A stretch of DNA of 64,000 nucleotides from Bacteroidales bacterium (GTDB lineage Bacteria; Bacteroidota; Bacteroidia; Bacteroidales; Bacteroidaceae). The stretch covers positions 1-64,000 of the forward strand of contig SUXS01000007.1 of assembly GCA_015060865.1 (NCBI GenBank), in the 5' to 3' direction. Made by a program: the position numbers and the translations under genes. The notes under the pieces were generated by a model, which searched no databases, was not told where the DNA came from, and saw nothing but the letters and a program-made list of their open reading frames with translations. Shown here piece after piece: positions 8,633 to 19,338 of this stretch (within the stretch, counting starts at the first letter, position 1; the number at the start of each line of letters is the position of its first letter).

Positions 8633-9986
8633 AGTTCTTACGTATAATCCAATAGAAAACAAAACCAATAGCAATCCACACCAGCAATATCACACGGCTT
8701 TGGAATGACAGATAGCCAGGCATACCGGGGATGAGCAGCAGCGACAGGAAGAAGAGCGAGAACACGCATCCCACGATGCCAATCCACACCTGCTTGGTGT
8801 CGCCAGCCTTGCGTGCCATAATGGCCGCCGAGCCTGTAGTGTAAGCAAACACGATGGCTGCACCTACACTGGTCATATCGACAATCCAGTTGAGCACCTC
8901 GCGACCAAACCACGGGGCAAACAGACTCATCACCATGACGAAAAGGATGGCGTTGCGCGGGGTACCGTGCTTGGGCGAGAGTTTCTTGAAGACCGCAGGC
9001 AGACTGCCCTCATCGGCCATCGCATACATCAGGCGCGAGGTAGAGATATAGAAGGCGTTCATACCCGACACCACAGCACAGAACATGGCAATGCCGAGGA
9101 TTACCAGGCCCACGAGCCCCAGCATCTTGCGCACTACGAAACCCGTAGGCCAGTTTTCACGCGCCGCCAAGAGGTCCTGCCACGGCATCACTCCAGTAGC
9201 GGTCACCGTGCACACAGCGATATAGAGCAGGGCAGCGATGAAGATGGCCAGCACCATGATACGTGTAGATTTCTTATGGTCGAAGTTATACTCCTCGGCA
9301 CTCTGCGGTATGCAATCGAAACCTATGAATGCCCAAGGTGCCATAGCCACAATGCTGAACACACCCTGCCACCAGTTTGTACTCTCAGGGAAGCCCGGAG
9401 CCAGATGGCTCCAGTCGGCCATACCCATGATAAGGCATGTAATGAGGCAGATGCACCCTACGAGCGTGAGCGAGATGGCTGTCTGCAGCCATGCCGCCTG
9501 CTTGATGCCCTTGATGTTGATGAGCGCCATGAGTATGATGAACACCGAGGCCAGCACTACCTCACCGGCATATACATCCCAACCGGCCACTTGGTAGAGC
9601 AGTCCGCGCTGTATGATACCCGGAAACAGATAACGGCTGATGAGTGCGAGTGCCGTGGCATTGAGCGGAATAAGGCTCCAGTAGGCCAATATCATACCCC
9701 AACCACACACGAAAGCATTGCGTTTGCCTATGGCCTCCTTGGTGTAGATAAACTCACCTCCGCTGACGGGAAACTTGCGGATGAGGTAGCCGTAGCTGAG
9801 TGCTATCACGATAATCAGTAAGGCACCAATGAGCATACCCAATGCCGTACCTAGCGGACCTGCTTTCGGAAGAAAAGCGTTACCTGGGAGCACGAAGCAT
9901 CCCCAACCAATAATCGCACCCAATGCCAAGGCCCACACATCGAGGGGGCGCATCGAGCGTTTGAATTCTCCATTAGCTTCAGCCAT
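8571..9986 (-). CDS. APC-family amino-acid permease
   Basis: A 471-residue inner-membrane transporter with about twelve hydrophobic segments. The first carries the APC signature ALGAIIGWGCFVLPGNAF, with the unwound-helix GxIIG motif that binds amino acids. FIGFDCIPQSAEEY corresponds to the family's helix-6 region (E and A/E residues). The substrate cannot be read from the sequence. The last ~20 codons, rich in Arg and Lys, overlap the start of glsA, suggesting translational coupling. A -7 box (TACCTTTG on the minus strand, 10067-10074) lies about 80 bp upstream. Confidence 0.9.
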   Translation of the reverse strand: MAEANGEFKRSMRPLDVWALALGAIIGWGCFVLPGNAFLPKAGPLGTALGMLIGALLIIVIALSYGYLIRKFPVSGGEFIYTKEAIGKRNAFVCGWGMILAYWSLIPLNATALALISRYLFPGIIQRGLLYQVAGWDVYAGEVVLASVFIILMALINIKGIKQAAWLQTAISLTLVGCICLITCLIMGMADWSHLAPGFPESTNWWQGVFSIVAMAPWAFIGFDCIPQSAEEYNFDHKKSTRIMVLAIFIAALLYIAVCTVTATGVMPWQDLLAARENWPTGFVVRKMLGLVGLVILGIAMFCAVVSGMNAFYISTSRLMYAMADEGSLPAVFKKLSPKHGTPRNAILFVMVMSLFAPWFGREVLNWIVDMTSVGAAIVFAYTTGSAAIMARKAGDTKQVWIGIVGCVFSLFFLSLLLIPGMPGYLSFQSRVILLVWIAIGFVFYWIIRKNYGEIQRKRKLIRRHRQDTGA

Positions 9987-10066
9987 AAATGTAATTTCTT
10001 TTTCACTGCCTCATACATCGCGGTACCGCACCGCATATATGATGACAATTTGCATATTATTTGCGA

Positions 10067-10095
10067 CAAAGGTAATAATATTATTTATTTTCAAA
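10067..10095 (-). promoter_or_regulatory. Promoter of the permease-glsAB unit
   Basis: On the minus strand, TTTG at 10095-10092, a 17-bp spacer and TACCTTTG at 10074-10067. The spacer is shorter than the preferred 19 bp. Confidence 0.5.
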
Positions 10096-10159
10096 GAAAT
10101 TAACAAACTTTTTTAAGCCCTTTCAAGAACTGTTTCACTATAGTTTGCATCGAATCGAA

Positions 10160-10188
10160 AAAAGTGTGCATTTTACATGCACACTTTT
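10160..10188. terminator. Isolated terminator-like hairpin between divergent genes
   Basis: A perfect 12-bp stem, AAAAGTGTGCAT (10160-10171) and ATGCACACTTTT (10177-10188), loop of 5 nt, with A and T runs on both sides so that it could act in both directions. It lies between two divergent genes (9987-10345 holds no gene), where no transcript is expected to end. Confidence 0.6.
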
Positions 10189-10317
10189 CCTTCTGTCTTC
10201 ACGTATGCAAAAACACACAGATAGTATTCATTTCCAAAAACAAATTAACTAAAAATAAATCATCAGACAATCAAAAAAACAAATGACAAAGTCTTAGCAA
10301 ATAATAAAAACAATGAC

Positions 10318-10325
10318 TATATTTG
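10318..10325 (+). promoter_or_regulatory. -7 box of the GH43 gene
   Basis: TATATTTG matches TAnnTTTG exactly, 20 bp before the start codon. The -33 position has only TTAG (10294-10297). Confidence 0.55.
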
Positions 10326-10345
10326 CATACTAAAACGAAAATATC

Positions 10346-13204
10346 ATGTCTAAGGGACTTTTCAAGTATCTACTATTTGCCATACTGGCCATCCCCACAT
10401 TTACTGCTAAGGCTAACGAACCAATAGAAATTACCAGTTCACAAGCGACTAGCTACTACAAGAATTTCAACAAAAAATGGGTTACTTGCCATGATCCCTC
10501 TATCGTATGGAATCCAGAAACTCAAAAATACTATATTTTCGGGAGTCATCTAGCGCAAGCCTCAACCCCCGACTTACAAAACTGGACCACCTTCCGTGCT
10601 CCATGGGGGATAATACAACCCAATGGGAACATCTATTCAGGCATAACCAACGCTTCGGCTTTTGTAACCAACCAAACAAAAACAATTAATATCGGAGGGA
10701 AAGAAGTTGCATTCGGCAATTTCAATGCCCACGATTGGGCTGCAGCCTATGGCGGTGACTACAATGTAGACGGTAACATGTGGGCCCCCGACGTTATTTA
10801 TAATGAAACCATGCAAAAATGGTGCATGTATTTGAGCGTAAATGGGCCTAACCACAACAGTGTCATCATATTGCTTACTGCAGATAAAATTGACGGTACG
10901 TATGTCTACCAAGGGCCTGTCGTATATACTGGATTCAAGACAAAAAATGACGAGCGTATCTCGTGGAAGAAAACAGATTTAGAACTTGTTCTAGGCGAGT
11001 CAGCCTCCCTCCCCTCTCGGTATGAGCACCCAAATGATTGGGGGAGCTATTGGGCTAACGGCATAGACCCTTGCGTGTTTTATGATCAAGAGGGAAAGTT
11101 GTGGATAAGCTATGGTTCATGGTCAGGTGGCATATGGATGCTAGAGCTAGATGAATCTACAGGCCTACGCGACTATAACGTCACGTATACTAGCGACTAT
11201 GCTACAAAGAAACAAGGAGTAACACAAGATCCCTACTTTGGGAAAAAGATTGCTGGAGGTTTCTATGTTTCTGGAGAGGCATCGTACATAGAGCATATAG
11301 GGAAATATTACTATCTATTTATGTCATATGGATTCTTTGATTCTGTCGGGGGCTATCAGATGCGTATATTTCGTTCAGAACATCCCGACGGTCCATATGT
11401 AGACGGGATGGGGAAAAATGCCATCTTCAGCAACTACGTGATGAACTATGGACCTAACGCAGACACTCGCGGTCAACTCATCATGAGCGCATACAACAAT
11501 TGGGGATTCATGAAGCAGGGTGAGCTTTCACAAGGACACAATAGCGCAATAGCAGCTCCTGACGGACGCACATATTTAGTATACCACACACGTTTCAACG
11601 ACGGGACTGAAGGACATCAGGTTCGAACGCACCAACTTTACCTCAACGAAAAGGATTGGTTAGTTGTTTCTCCTTTCGAATATAATGGGGGGCAAACAAC
11701 AGATATCGATATAGCCTCACAACAAATTATATCCACCGAACAAATCCCTGGAATTTATAACCTCCTCATGCACCGTTACCCACTCAATTATAAAGAACGT
11801 GAGGTAGTAACTCCAGTCAAGATTTCGCTAAATAGCGATGGAACTATAAGCGGAGCATACAAAGGCTCATGGACTATTGTAGAGGGTACAAGTTATATCA
11901 ACATAAAATTAGGCAGCTACACCTACCAAGGTGTATTAGTAGAAGAACAAATGGATGGTCGCACTATCCGTGCCATCACCTTCACGGCATGTAACACAAA
12001 TGGAGTACACATTTGGGGATATCGTATACGAGATGATTATGCACTGGCCTATCAACTCAACAATCAAGACATTCCTATCACCAACAGACAACGAGTATCT
12101 ACCAATATTGACCTTACCAACCTGCAAGTAACAGACAATATTACTATAGAATGGAGTAGCAGCCATCCTGAGATTATTTCGGAAGGTGGCCGATACAACC
12201 CCACTGGCCTCACACAAGATACACTTGTAGATTTAAACGTCCGCATCTCTGCCGGGAATTATTATTGGAGCAAAAACTACACTGTCACAGCCAAAGCCGA
12301 AGAGTATCCAACACACGATTGGGCATCAGGAACGGTAGCCTACTACGACTTTAATAACAGTATCTGCTACAACCAAATGGACTCAACCGAACGCGCCTAC
12401 CTCCTGAAGGCTGGCAGCAACAGCAAGCCTTCATTAGAAAGCGATAATATCCGGAACGGGAATTTCATCCACATTACTCATGGAGAAAACGGAAATGAAA
12501 GTTATATATCCATCCCTAATCCCTTCCTAAAAGAGAGTATAGAAGAGGGCATTACTCTCAGTTTTTGGACTCGCCGAAACGACAATAATATTTGGGATGC
12601 CCTATTTGCATTCTATAATAAAGCAAAAAACACACGCCTTTATATGACGGGAGGAGGCTACATTGGATATAACAACAATACAGGCAATTGGTTAGACATC
12701 AACCACCCCGAATCATATGACAAAGACCCCATTACTGTCAACAAGTGGCACCTAGTAACAGTTACCATAAGCCGAAAGTCCACCAGTGGCATCACTTTAT
12801 ATATTGATGGATCAAAAATAAGCAATTGCACATATAATGGCAGTCTTGATGGTAGCACTATCAGTAAAGCTTCTTCCTTTGATTATAACTTGATAGTTGA
12901 CCACATCACAACTTGTTCTAGATTAACATTTGGATATGGTTCATTCTGGGGTAGTCCAGATGCTTGTTTCGACGATGTAATACTGCATAACCGCATATTG
13001 TCACGTTTGGAAATTTCAGCATTGAAACAGATGATGAACCGCGTTTATGACATAGGCGAGGCCGTAGGTATAGAAGAATTACCCATAGATATATCCACGT
13101 ATCCTACTGATGGTATCGTCTACGACCTAAACGGACGCCGTGTGAGCACTCCTACATCGGGAATCTATATAAAAGACGGAAAGAAAATATATATAAAGAA
13201 TTGA
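10346..13204 (+). CDS. Secreted GH43 endo-arabinanase-like multidomain protein
   Basis: A 952-residue exported enzyme. Signal peptide: residues 1 to about 23. The GH43 five-bladed propeller follows with the catalytic base D50 in HDPSIVW, a second Asp in GIDPCVFYD and the acid Glu in SGEASYIEH; this pattern is that of endo-alpha-1,5-L-arabinanases. Next come the GH43 C-terminal beta domain (about 460-570), a short bacterial Ig-like domain (about 575-655) and a LamG/concanavalin-like domain (about 670-880). The end, YDLNGRRV...GIYIKDGKK, is the tail common on secreted Prevotella/Bacteroides proteins and resembles a sorting signal. No SusCD pair is adjacent. A strong terminator follows. Confidence 0.88.
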   Translation: MSKGLFKYLLFAILAIPTFTAKANEPIEITSSQATSYYKNFNKKWVTCHDPSIVWNPETQKYYIFGSHLAQASTPDLQNWTTFRAPWGIIQPNGNIYSGITNASAFVTNQTKTINIGGKEVAFGNFNAHDWAAAYGGDYNVDGNMWAPDVIYNETMQKWCMYLSVNGPNHNSVIILLTADKIDGTYVYQGPVVYTGFKTKNDERISWKKTDLELVLGESASLPSRYEHPNDWGSYWANGIDPCVFYDQEGKLWISYGSWSGGIWMLELDESTGLRDYNVTYTSDYATKKQGVTQDPYFGKKIAGGFYVSGEASYIEHIGKYYYLFMSYGFFDSVGGYQMRIFRSEHPDGPYVDGMGKNAIFSNYVMNYGPNADTRGQLIMSAYNNWGFMKQGELSQGHNSAIAAPDGRTYLVYHTRFNDGTEGHQVRTHQLYLNEKDWLVVSPFEYNGGQTTDIDIASQQIISTEQIPGIYNLLMHRYPLNYKEREVVTPVKISLNSDGTISGAYKGSWTIVEGTSYINIKLGSYTYQGVLVEEQMDGRTIRAITFTACNTNGVHIWGYRIRDDYALAYQLNNQDIPITNRQRVSTNIDLTNLQVTDNITIEWSSSHPEIISEGGRYNPTGLTQDTLVDLNVRISAGNYYWSKNYTVTAKAEEYPTHDWASGTVAYYDFNNSICYNQMDSTERAYLLKAGSNSKPSLESDNIRNGNFIHITHGENGNESYISIPNPFLKESIEEGITLSFWTRRNDNNIWDALFAFYNKAKNTRLYMTGGGYIGYNNNTGNWLDINHPESYDKDPITVNKWHLVTVTISRKSTSGITLYIDGSKISNCTYNGSLDGSTISKASSFDYNLIVDHITTCSRLTFGYGSFWGSPDACFDDVILHNRILSRLEISALKQMMNRVYDIGEAVGIEELPIDISTYPTDGIVYDLNGRRVSTPTSGIYIKDGKKIYIKN

Positions 13205-13341
13205 GAAAGAAACGAATGAGAGTCAGACCCATCACTCGTACATATACTACGTAAGAAGAGTCTCATTCGCGAGTTTGATCAGGTCAGCAAGAGTGCTTGA
13301 TTAGTAACATCATAATTCAAACTCCCATAAATAGCAATCAT

Positions 13342-13383
13342 ACAGATATCCCCCGGCTACAAAGTCGGGGGATATCTGTTTCC
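13342..13383 (+). terminator. Terminator between the GH43 gene and the RsmF-like gene
   Basis: A perfect 14-bp stem, ACAGATATCCCCCG (13342-13355) and CGGGGGATATCTGT (13366-13379), followed by TTT. It may serve both convergent genes. A weaker inverted repeat, CGAATGAGA/TCTCATTCG (13213-13221, 13261-13269), precedes it. Confidence 0.85.
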
Positions 13384-13411
13384 GTCTGTTTTAATTTCTA
13401 ATTCTCAATTT

Positions 13412-14815
13412 TTAATTCACCAGCACCCTCACCTCACCCTCGGGCAGATGGCCGCTACGGATGCGCCACTCCTGCGGATAGAGATTATTGGCACGATTGC
13501 CGATGTTCTTGACAAAGCCAAGAGGAATGTTGCGGTAGGTGACGATGACAAAGCCACGCGGCATGTCAGAGGGGAGCACGATGGCCTCGCGGCGCAGGTA
13601 ACGCAAGGCATCGGCATAGCTGAGCTCGCATCGGGTAAAGGCGTCGGAGCGGAGCGCCGTGCTCATAGCCAGTTCGTGGGTTGGGAGCGCGTCGCGTCCC
13701 TTGAGCTCGGCCAGGGTGACGCCCGCCTTCAGCACATACAACCGCTCACTCAAAGTCGCATGCAGCTCCTCCATATCGGTGGGAAGAGCCACCACATCCG
13801 TACCTTGCACCTTGAAAATATAGTCACTCGCCGTGAGCCACCCCTTGCACTCGGCAGGCACAGGCATAGTAGGGCGCTTGACTTTCTCCCTCTTGCCTCG
13901 CTTCGCCTTGGGTACGTCACCCAGATGATTGTCTGGGGGATCGACAGGCTTGCGCAGGGCTGCAAGGAAGAAGCCCTCGCCACGTGTGCGGCCAGGAAGG
14001 AAGCGGTAGGCATGAGCCACATCGGGCACAAGGCTCGGCGTGATACCCCACGAGGGGTCAGTCTCTATGGGCAGTAGCGTGGCTCCCAGCGCGTCCATCA
14101 TCCAGCGCACATTTTCCTCATCCTCAGCGGTATTGAAGGTGCAGGTGCTATAGATGAGCAAGCCTCCGGGGCGTAGTGTAGGCCATATATCCGTGAGGAT
14201 GTCGCGCTGGCGCTGCCAGCACACGGCAACGTTCTCGGGGCTCCATTCGGCCACTGCCGTCTCATCCTTGCGGAACATGCCTTCTCCACTGCAGGGAGCG
14301 TCCACGAGGATAAGGTCGAAGAGCGGCCCCAGGGGCGTAAAGTCGGCAGGATAGTTCGATGTCACCATACAGCGCAGATGTCCCCACTTGGTGATATTCT
14401 CGGCCAGCACCTGCGCACGGGGGCGTATCACCTCATTGGACACGAGCACACACTCGTCGGGCAGGAGCGAGCGCAAAAGCGTGCTCTTGCCACCCGGAGC
14501 CGCGCAGAGGTCGAGGGCCACGCGAGCCTCGCCGAGATGTTGCCTCATCGCCTGCTCCACAAACATCGACGAAGCCTCCTGCACGTAGTAGCTGCCCGCG
14601 TGCAATAAAGGGTCGAACGTGAATGCCGGACGTTCAGGCAAATAATACCCCTCAGCGGCCCACGGCACACGCTCGTAGGGCACCGCCTCCGACCATTTAT
14701 CCCTATTGATACGGATACTCACGGCAGGCTCGCCAAGCAAAGCCTCGCGAAAAGCCTCATAGTCGGCGCCAAGCAACTGGCGCATGGTGTGTTCAAACTC
14801 TACAGGAAGGGGCAT
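13412..14815 (-). CDS. RsmF/NOL1-NOP2-Sun-type RNA cytosine-5 methyltransferase
   Basis: A 467-residue SAM-dependent methyltransferase predicted to make m5C in rRNA. The SAM-binding motif CAAPGGKST, the PC motif in DAPCSGEGMF and the catalytic TC motif in YSTCTFNTAEDEEN are all intact. The C-terminal third contains the RNA-binding extension seen in RsmF and its relatives (FKVQGTDVVALP to the end). Whether the target is exactly that of E. coli RsmF cannot be told. A -7 box, TATTTTTG on the minus strand at 14844-14837, lies 22 bp before the start. Confidence 0.87.
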   Translation of the reverse strand: MPLPVEFEHTMRQLLGADYEAFREALLGEPAVSIRINRDKWSEAVPYERVPWAAEGYYLPERPAFTFDPLLHAGSYYVQEASSMFVEQAMRQHLGEARVALDLCAAPGGKSTLLRSLLPDECVLVSNEVIRPRAQVLAENITKWGHLRCMVTSNYPADFTPLGPLFDLILVDAPCSGEGMFRKDETAVAEWSPENVAVCWQRQRDILTDIWPTLRPGGLLIYSTCTFNTAEDEENVRWMMDALGATLLPIETDPSWGITPSLVPDVAHAYRFLPGRTRGEGFFLAALRKPVDPPDNHLGDVPKAKRGKREKVKRPTMPVPAECKGWLTASDYIFKVQGTDVVALPTDMEELHATLSERLYVLKAGVTLAELKGRDALPTHELAMSTALRSDAFTRCELSYADALRYLRREAIVLPSDMPRGFVIVTYRNIPLGFVKNIGNRANNLYPQEWRIRSGHLPEGEVRVLVN

Positions 14816-14971
14816 TTTTTTTACTTTTTTCGATTACAAAAATACGTAAAGTTTTTTATTTTCTATCTACAGTTTCCTGTATTAATGGCATAAGCCTACT
14901 CTATCCCACAACTTAAATTCGTGTATCCAACAATAATATCCGTACCTTAAGAGCCACAGGATAACAATTAC

Positions 14972-15000
14972 AAAAAGAGGGTAACAAATGTTACCCTCTT
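14972..15000 (-). terminator. Terminator behind rpoC
   Basis: A perfect 12-bp stem, AAGAGGGTAACA and TGTTACCCTCTT with a 2-nt centre (14975-15000), followed on the minus strand by TTTTTG. It lies 25 bp behind the rpoC stop and ends the rplKAJL-rpoBC unit. Confidence 0.9.
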
Positions 15001-15025
15001 AGCTATGTATTAAATAGCGGATCTC

Positions 15026-18000
15026 TTATTCGTCCTCGCTAAAGTCAATCACATTACGACGGTTAGCGAGCGAACGTTCATAGTCTTCACGTGAACTAAC
15101 AATTATCCTATCAAATTCACGCTGACCAGTACCTGCAGGAATGAGATGACCACAAATTACGTTCTCCTTCATACCTTCAAGACGATCACTCTTGCCATTG
15201 ATAGCAGCATCATTAAGCACCTTAGTAGTCTCTTGGAAAGATGCTGCAGACATGAAGCTTGAGGTCTGCAATGCGGCACGAGTAATACCTTGCAATATTT
15301 GTGTTGAAGTAGCAGGCACTGCATCACGCACCACAACAGGCTTAAGGTCACGACGTTTAAGAGCACTATTCTCATCACGAAGCTTACGGGCTGTAACAAT
15401 CTGACCAGGAACCAAGTTCTCCGAATCACCCGATTCAAGCACTACCTTCTTACCCCAGATACGATCGTTCTCCTCCATGAACTCAAGTTTATCTACAATT
15501 TGAGCCTCCAGGAAACGAGTATCTCCAGGCTCGTCAATCTGAACCTTACGCATCATCTGACGCACGATAATCTCGAAGTGCTTGTCGTTAATCTTTACAC
15601 CCTGCAAACGATACACGTCCTGTACCTCATTTACAATATATTCCTGTACAGCCGTGGGACCCTTGATCGCAAGGATATCCTGCGGAGTGATAGCGCCATC
15701 AGAAAGTGGCGTACCTGCACGAACATAGTCGTTCTCTTGCACAAGAATCTGCTTAGAGAGTGAAATGAGATATTTCTTCACGTCGCCAGTCTTTGAAGTA
15801 ACCACTACTTCACGGTTACCGCGCTTCACCTTACCCATAGTAATCTCACCATCAATTTCAGATACAACAGCAGGATTTGATGGGTTACGAGCCTCGAAAA
15901 GCTCGGTCACACGAGGAAGACCACCGGTGATATCACCAGCCTTACCTTGTGCACGAGGAATCTTCACAAGCACCTCACCAGCTTTAAGGAGTTGTCCATC
16001 TTCGATAACAACGTGGCCACCAACTGGAAGGTTATAAGTACGCAGTACCTCTCCATCCTCAGAAACGATATGTGCAGAAGGAATCTTGGTTTTATCTTTA
16101 GATTCAATGATAATAACCTCACGCAAGCCTGTAGACTCATCGGAATCAACACGATAAGTTACACCTTCAATAACAGATTCAAACTTAACACGACCAGCAG
16201 CTTCAGTAATGATAACAGCATTGAAAGGATCCCACTTTGCAATCATCGTGCCTTTCTCAACTGCAGTCTTGTCAGATACAAACAGAGTAGAGCCATAAGG
16301 CAATGACTGAGCAGAAAGTGTAATACCTGTATTTTGATCTACAAAACGTACCTCGCCCAAACGACCTACTACAATCTTTACAGCTTCACCAGTTTCATCA
16401 ACGGCATCAACTGTACGTAGTTCGTCAAATTCTACGCGGCAGTTGTTCTTAGCCACGATAGTTGCGTTGGCAGCAATGTTAGAAGCGGTACCACCAGCAT
16501 GGAAGGTACGAAGCGTAAGCTGAGTACCCGGCTCACCGATTGACTGCGCTGCGATAACACCAACAGCCTCACCTTTCTCGACCATGCGGCTGGTAGCCAA
16601 GTTGCGGCCATAACACTTGGCGCAAACGCCCTTCTTGGACTCACAAGTGAGCACTGAGCGAATCTCAACACTTTCGATGGGCGAGTCTTCAATCTTCTTG
16701 GCAATATCTTCTGTAATCTCCTCACCACCTGCAACCAATAGTTCGCCTGTAGTAGGATGAATCACATCGTGAACTGACACACGGCCAAGGATACGCTCTG
16801 AAAGGGATGCGATAACCTCGTCGTTGTTCTTCAAAGCTGTACAAACAAGGCCACGGAGCGTACCACAATCATCCTCGTTGATGATAACATCATGCGAAAC
16901 GTCTACTAGACGACGAGTCAAATAACCGGCATCGGCAGTTTTCAAAGCCGTATCGGCCAAACCCTTACGGGCACCGTGAGTAGAAATGAAGTACTCAAGC
17001 ACAGAGAGTCCTTCCTTAAAGTTCGAAAGAATCGGGTTCTCAATGATCTGACCACCTTCAGCACCTGCCTTCTGAGGCTTAGCCATAAGACCACGCATAC
17101 CAGAAAGCTGACGGATCTGCTCTTTACTACCACGAGCACCAGAGTCCAACATCATATATACAGAGTTGAAGCCCTGATCGTCGGTAGAGATAGTCTTCAT
17201 CAAGATACGAGAGAGGTCATCGTTTACGTGGGTCCATACATCAATAACCTTGTTATAACGTTCGTTATCGGTAATGAAACCCATGTTATACTCATTCATA
17301 ATCTCCTCAATCTCTTCGTTACCCTTAGCCACGAGTTGCTCCTTTTCTTCAGGAATGATGATATCACCCAAGTTGAATGAAAGACCACCCTTGAAAGCCA
17401 TCTTATAGCCAAGGTCTTTAATGCCATCAAGGAATTCTGCAGCACGAGCGACACCAACCTTCTTGATCACGTCGCTAATGATATCACGCAAAGATTTCTT
17501 AGAAATAATGGTATTAAGATAACCAACTTCATCAGGAACAATTTCGTTAACAATGACACGACCTACAGAGGTTTCACGCATCATCTTCACAATATTGCCA
17601 TTCTCGTCAAGGTCATTAACCAACACCTTTACCGGAGCATGGATATCCACCTTTCCCTCATTGTAAGCAATAAGAGCCTCCTCGGGGCCATAGAATATAA
17701 GTCCCTGTCCCTTGGCACCTTCACGCAACTTTGTAATATAGTACAAGCCGAGTACCATATCTTGAGCAGGCACAGTAATAGGTGCACCATTTGCAGGGTT
17801 AAGGATGTTATGTGACTGAAGCATCAACATCTGTGCTTCAAGGATTGCTTCGTTGCTCAAGGGCAAGTGAACGGCCATCTGGTCACCGTCGAAGTCTGCG
17901 TTGAACGCGGTACATGCCAATGGATGCAATTGGATTGCCTTTCCTTCAATCATCTTAGGCTGGAAAGCCTGAATACCGAGACGGTGAAGTGTCGGAGCAC

Positions 18001-19309
18001 GGTTGAGAAGTACAGGATGACCCTTCATCACATACTCAAGAATATCCCATATAATAGGTTCCTTGCGGTCAACAATCTTCTTTGCCGACTTAACCGTCTT
18101 CACAATACCGCGTTCTATCAACTTGCGGATGATAAACGGTTTATAGAGTTCAGCAGCCATCAACTTAGGCAGACCGCATTCACCCATCTTTAATTCAGGA
18201 CCTACTACAATAACCGAACGGGCAGAATAGTCTACACGCTTACCCAACAAGTTCTGGCGGAAACGTCCTTGCTTACCCTTCAAAGAGTCTGACAATGATT
18301 TCAGAGGACGATTAGCCTCTGACTTCACTGCACTAGCCTTACGAGAGTTGTCGAAGAGTGAGTCTACAGCCTCCTGAAGCATACGTTTCTCATTACGAAG
18401 AATCACTTCTGGAGCCTTAATCTCTATAAGACGTTTCAAACGGTTATTGCGGATAATGACACGACGGTACAAATCATTCACATCAGAAGTTGCGAAACGA
18501 CCACCATCCAATGGAACCAACGGACGCAACTCTGGCGGTATTACAGGTACAATACGCAAAATCATCCACTCGGGGCGATTACGATGACGCGAAGAACGGA
18601 ATGATTCTACGACCTGCAGTCTCTTAAGAGCATCATTCTTGCGCTGTTGCGATGAATCACTATTGGCACGGTTACGTAATTCATAAGAAAGGGCATCGAG
18701 ATCAAGGCCTGCAAGTAAGTCATACACAGCCTCGGCTCCCATCTTTGCTATAAACTTATTAGGATCACTATCATCCAAATACTGATTATCCTTGGGAAGC
18801 TTATCAAGCAGATCAAGATACTCCTCCTCAGCCAACAAGTCGAACTTTGAAATACCCTCTTCAGCTGCGACACCTGGCTGAATCACCACATAACGTTCAT
18901 AGTAGATGATGGCATCCAGACTCTTTGTAGGAAGACCTAACAGATAACCAATCTTATTGGGTAATGAACGGAAGTACCAAATATGAGCGACAGGCACAAC
19001 CAACTGAATGTGACCCATACGTTCACGACGTACTTTCTTCTCTGTAACCTCTACACCACAACGGTCGCAGACGATACCCTTATAACGGATGCGCTTGTAC
19101 TTTCCACAATGGCATTCATAATCCTTGACTGGGCCAAAGATGCGTTCACAGAAAAGGCCATCACGTTCGGGTTTATATGTACGATAGTTAATGGTTTCAG
19201 GTTTCAGAACCTCACCACTTGAACTCTCCAGAATCTCTTCAGGAGAGGCCAAACCTATCGAAATCTTCGAAAAATTGTTCTTAATCTTTATATCTTTTCT
19301 AAAAGCCAT
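15026..19309 (-). CDS. rpoC: DNA-directed RNA polymerase beta' subunit
   Basis: Largest RNA polymerase subunit, 1427 residues, the usual length in Bacteroidetes. It carries the N-terminal zinc finger ([20 protein letters not shown], about residues 66-85), the catalytic magnesium motif NADFDGDQM near residue 470, and the second zinc site with [16 protein letters not shown]. It starts 29 bp behind rpoB and the two are clearly co-transcribed. Confidence 0.99.
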   Translation of the reverse strand: MAFRKDIKIKNNFSKISIGLASPEEILESSSGEVLKPETINYRTYKPERDGLFCERIFGPVKDYECHCGKYKRIRYKGIVCDRCGVEVTEKKVRRERMGHIQLVVPVAHIWYFRSLPNKIGYLLGLPTKSLDAIIYYERYVVIQPGVAAEEGISKFDLLAEEEYLDLLDKLPKDNQYLDDSDPNKFIAKMGAEAVYDLLAGLDLDALSYELRNRANSDSSQQRKNDALKRLQVVESFRSSRHRNRPEWMILRIVPVIPPELRPLVPLDGGRFATSDVNDLYRRVIIRNNRLKRLIEIKAPEVILRNEKRMLQEAVDSLFDNSRKASAVKSEANRPLKSLSDSLKGKQGRFRQNLLGKRVDYSARSVIVVGPELKMGECGLPKLMAAELYKPFIIRKLIERGIVKTVKSAKKIVDRKEPIIWDILEYVMKGHPVLLNRAPTLHRLGIQAFQPKMIEGKAIQLHPLACTAFNADFDGDQMAVHLPLSNEAILEAQMLMLQSHNILNPANGAPITVPAQDMVLGLYYITKLREGAKGQGLIFYGPEEALIAYNEGKVDIHAPVKVLVNDLDENGNIVKMMRETSVGRVIVNEIVPDEVGYLNTIISKKSLRDIISDVIKKVGVARAAEFLDGIKDLGYKMAFKGGLSFNLGDIIIPEEKEQLVAKGNEEIEEIMNEYNMGFITDNERYNKVIDVWTHVNDDLSRILMKTISTDDQGFNSVYMMLDSGARGSKEQIRQLSGMRGLMAKPQKAGAEGGQIIENPILSNFKEGLSVLEYFISTHGARKGLADTALKTADAGYLTRRLVDVSHDVIINEDDCGTLRGLVCTALKNNDEVIASLSERILGRVSVHDVIHPTTGELLVAGGEEITEDIAKKIEDSPIESVEIRSVLTCESKKGVCAKCYGRNLATSRMVEKGEAVGVIAAQSIGEPGTQLTLRTFHAGGTASNIAANATIVAKNNCRVEFDELRTVDAVDETGEAVKIVVGRLGEVRFVDQNTGITLSAQSLPYGSTLFVSDKTAVEKGTMIAKWDPFNAVIITEAAGRVKFESVIEGVTYRVDSDESTGLREVIIIESKDKTKIPSAHIVSEDGEVLRTYNLPVGGHVVIEDGQLLKAGEVLVKIPRAQGKAGDITGGLPRVTELFEARNPSNPAVVSEIDGEITMGKVKRGNREVVVTSKTGDVKKYLISLSKQILVQENDYVRAGTPLSDGAITPQDILAIKGPTAVQEYIVNEVQDVYRLQGVKINDKHFEIIVRQMMRKVQIDEPGDTRFLEAQIVDKLEFMEENDRIWGKKVVLESGDSENLVPGQIVTARKLRDENSALKRRDLKPVVVRDAVPATSTQILQGITRAALQTSSFMSAASFQETTKVLNDAAINGKSDRLEGMKENVICGHLIPAGTGQREFDRIIVSSREDYERSLANRRNVIDFSEDE

Positions 19310-19338
19310 AGTTCTCTAATCTGAAAGGATGAAACTTC

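Noticed and set aside
13205..13341. Small gene or riboswitch between the GH43 and RsmF-like genes
   Set aside because: Only a 9-bp inverted repeat with a long loop is present; no conserved riboswitch motif or coding frame can be seen.
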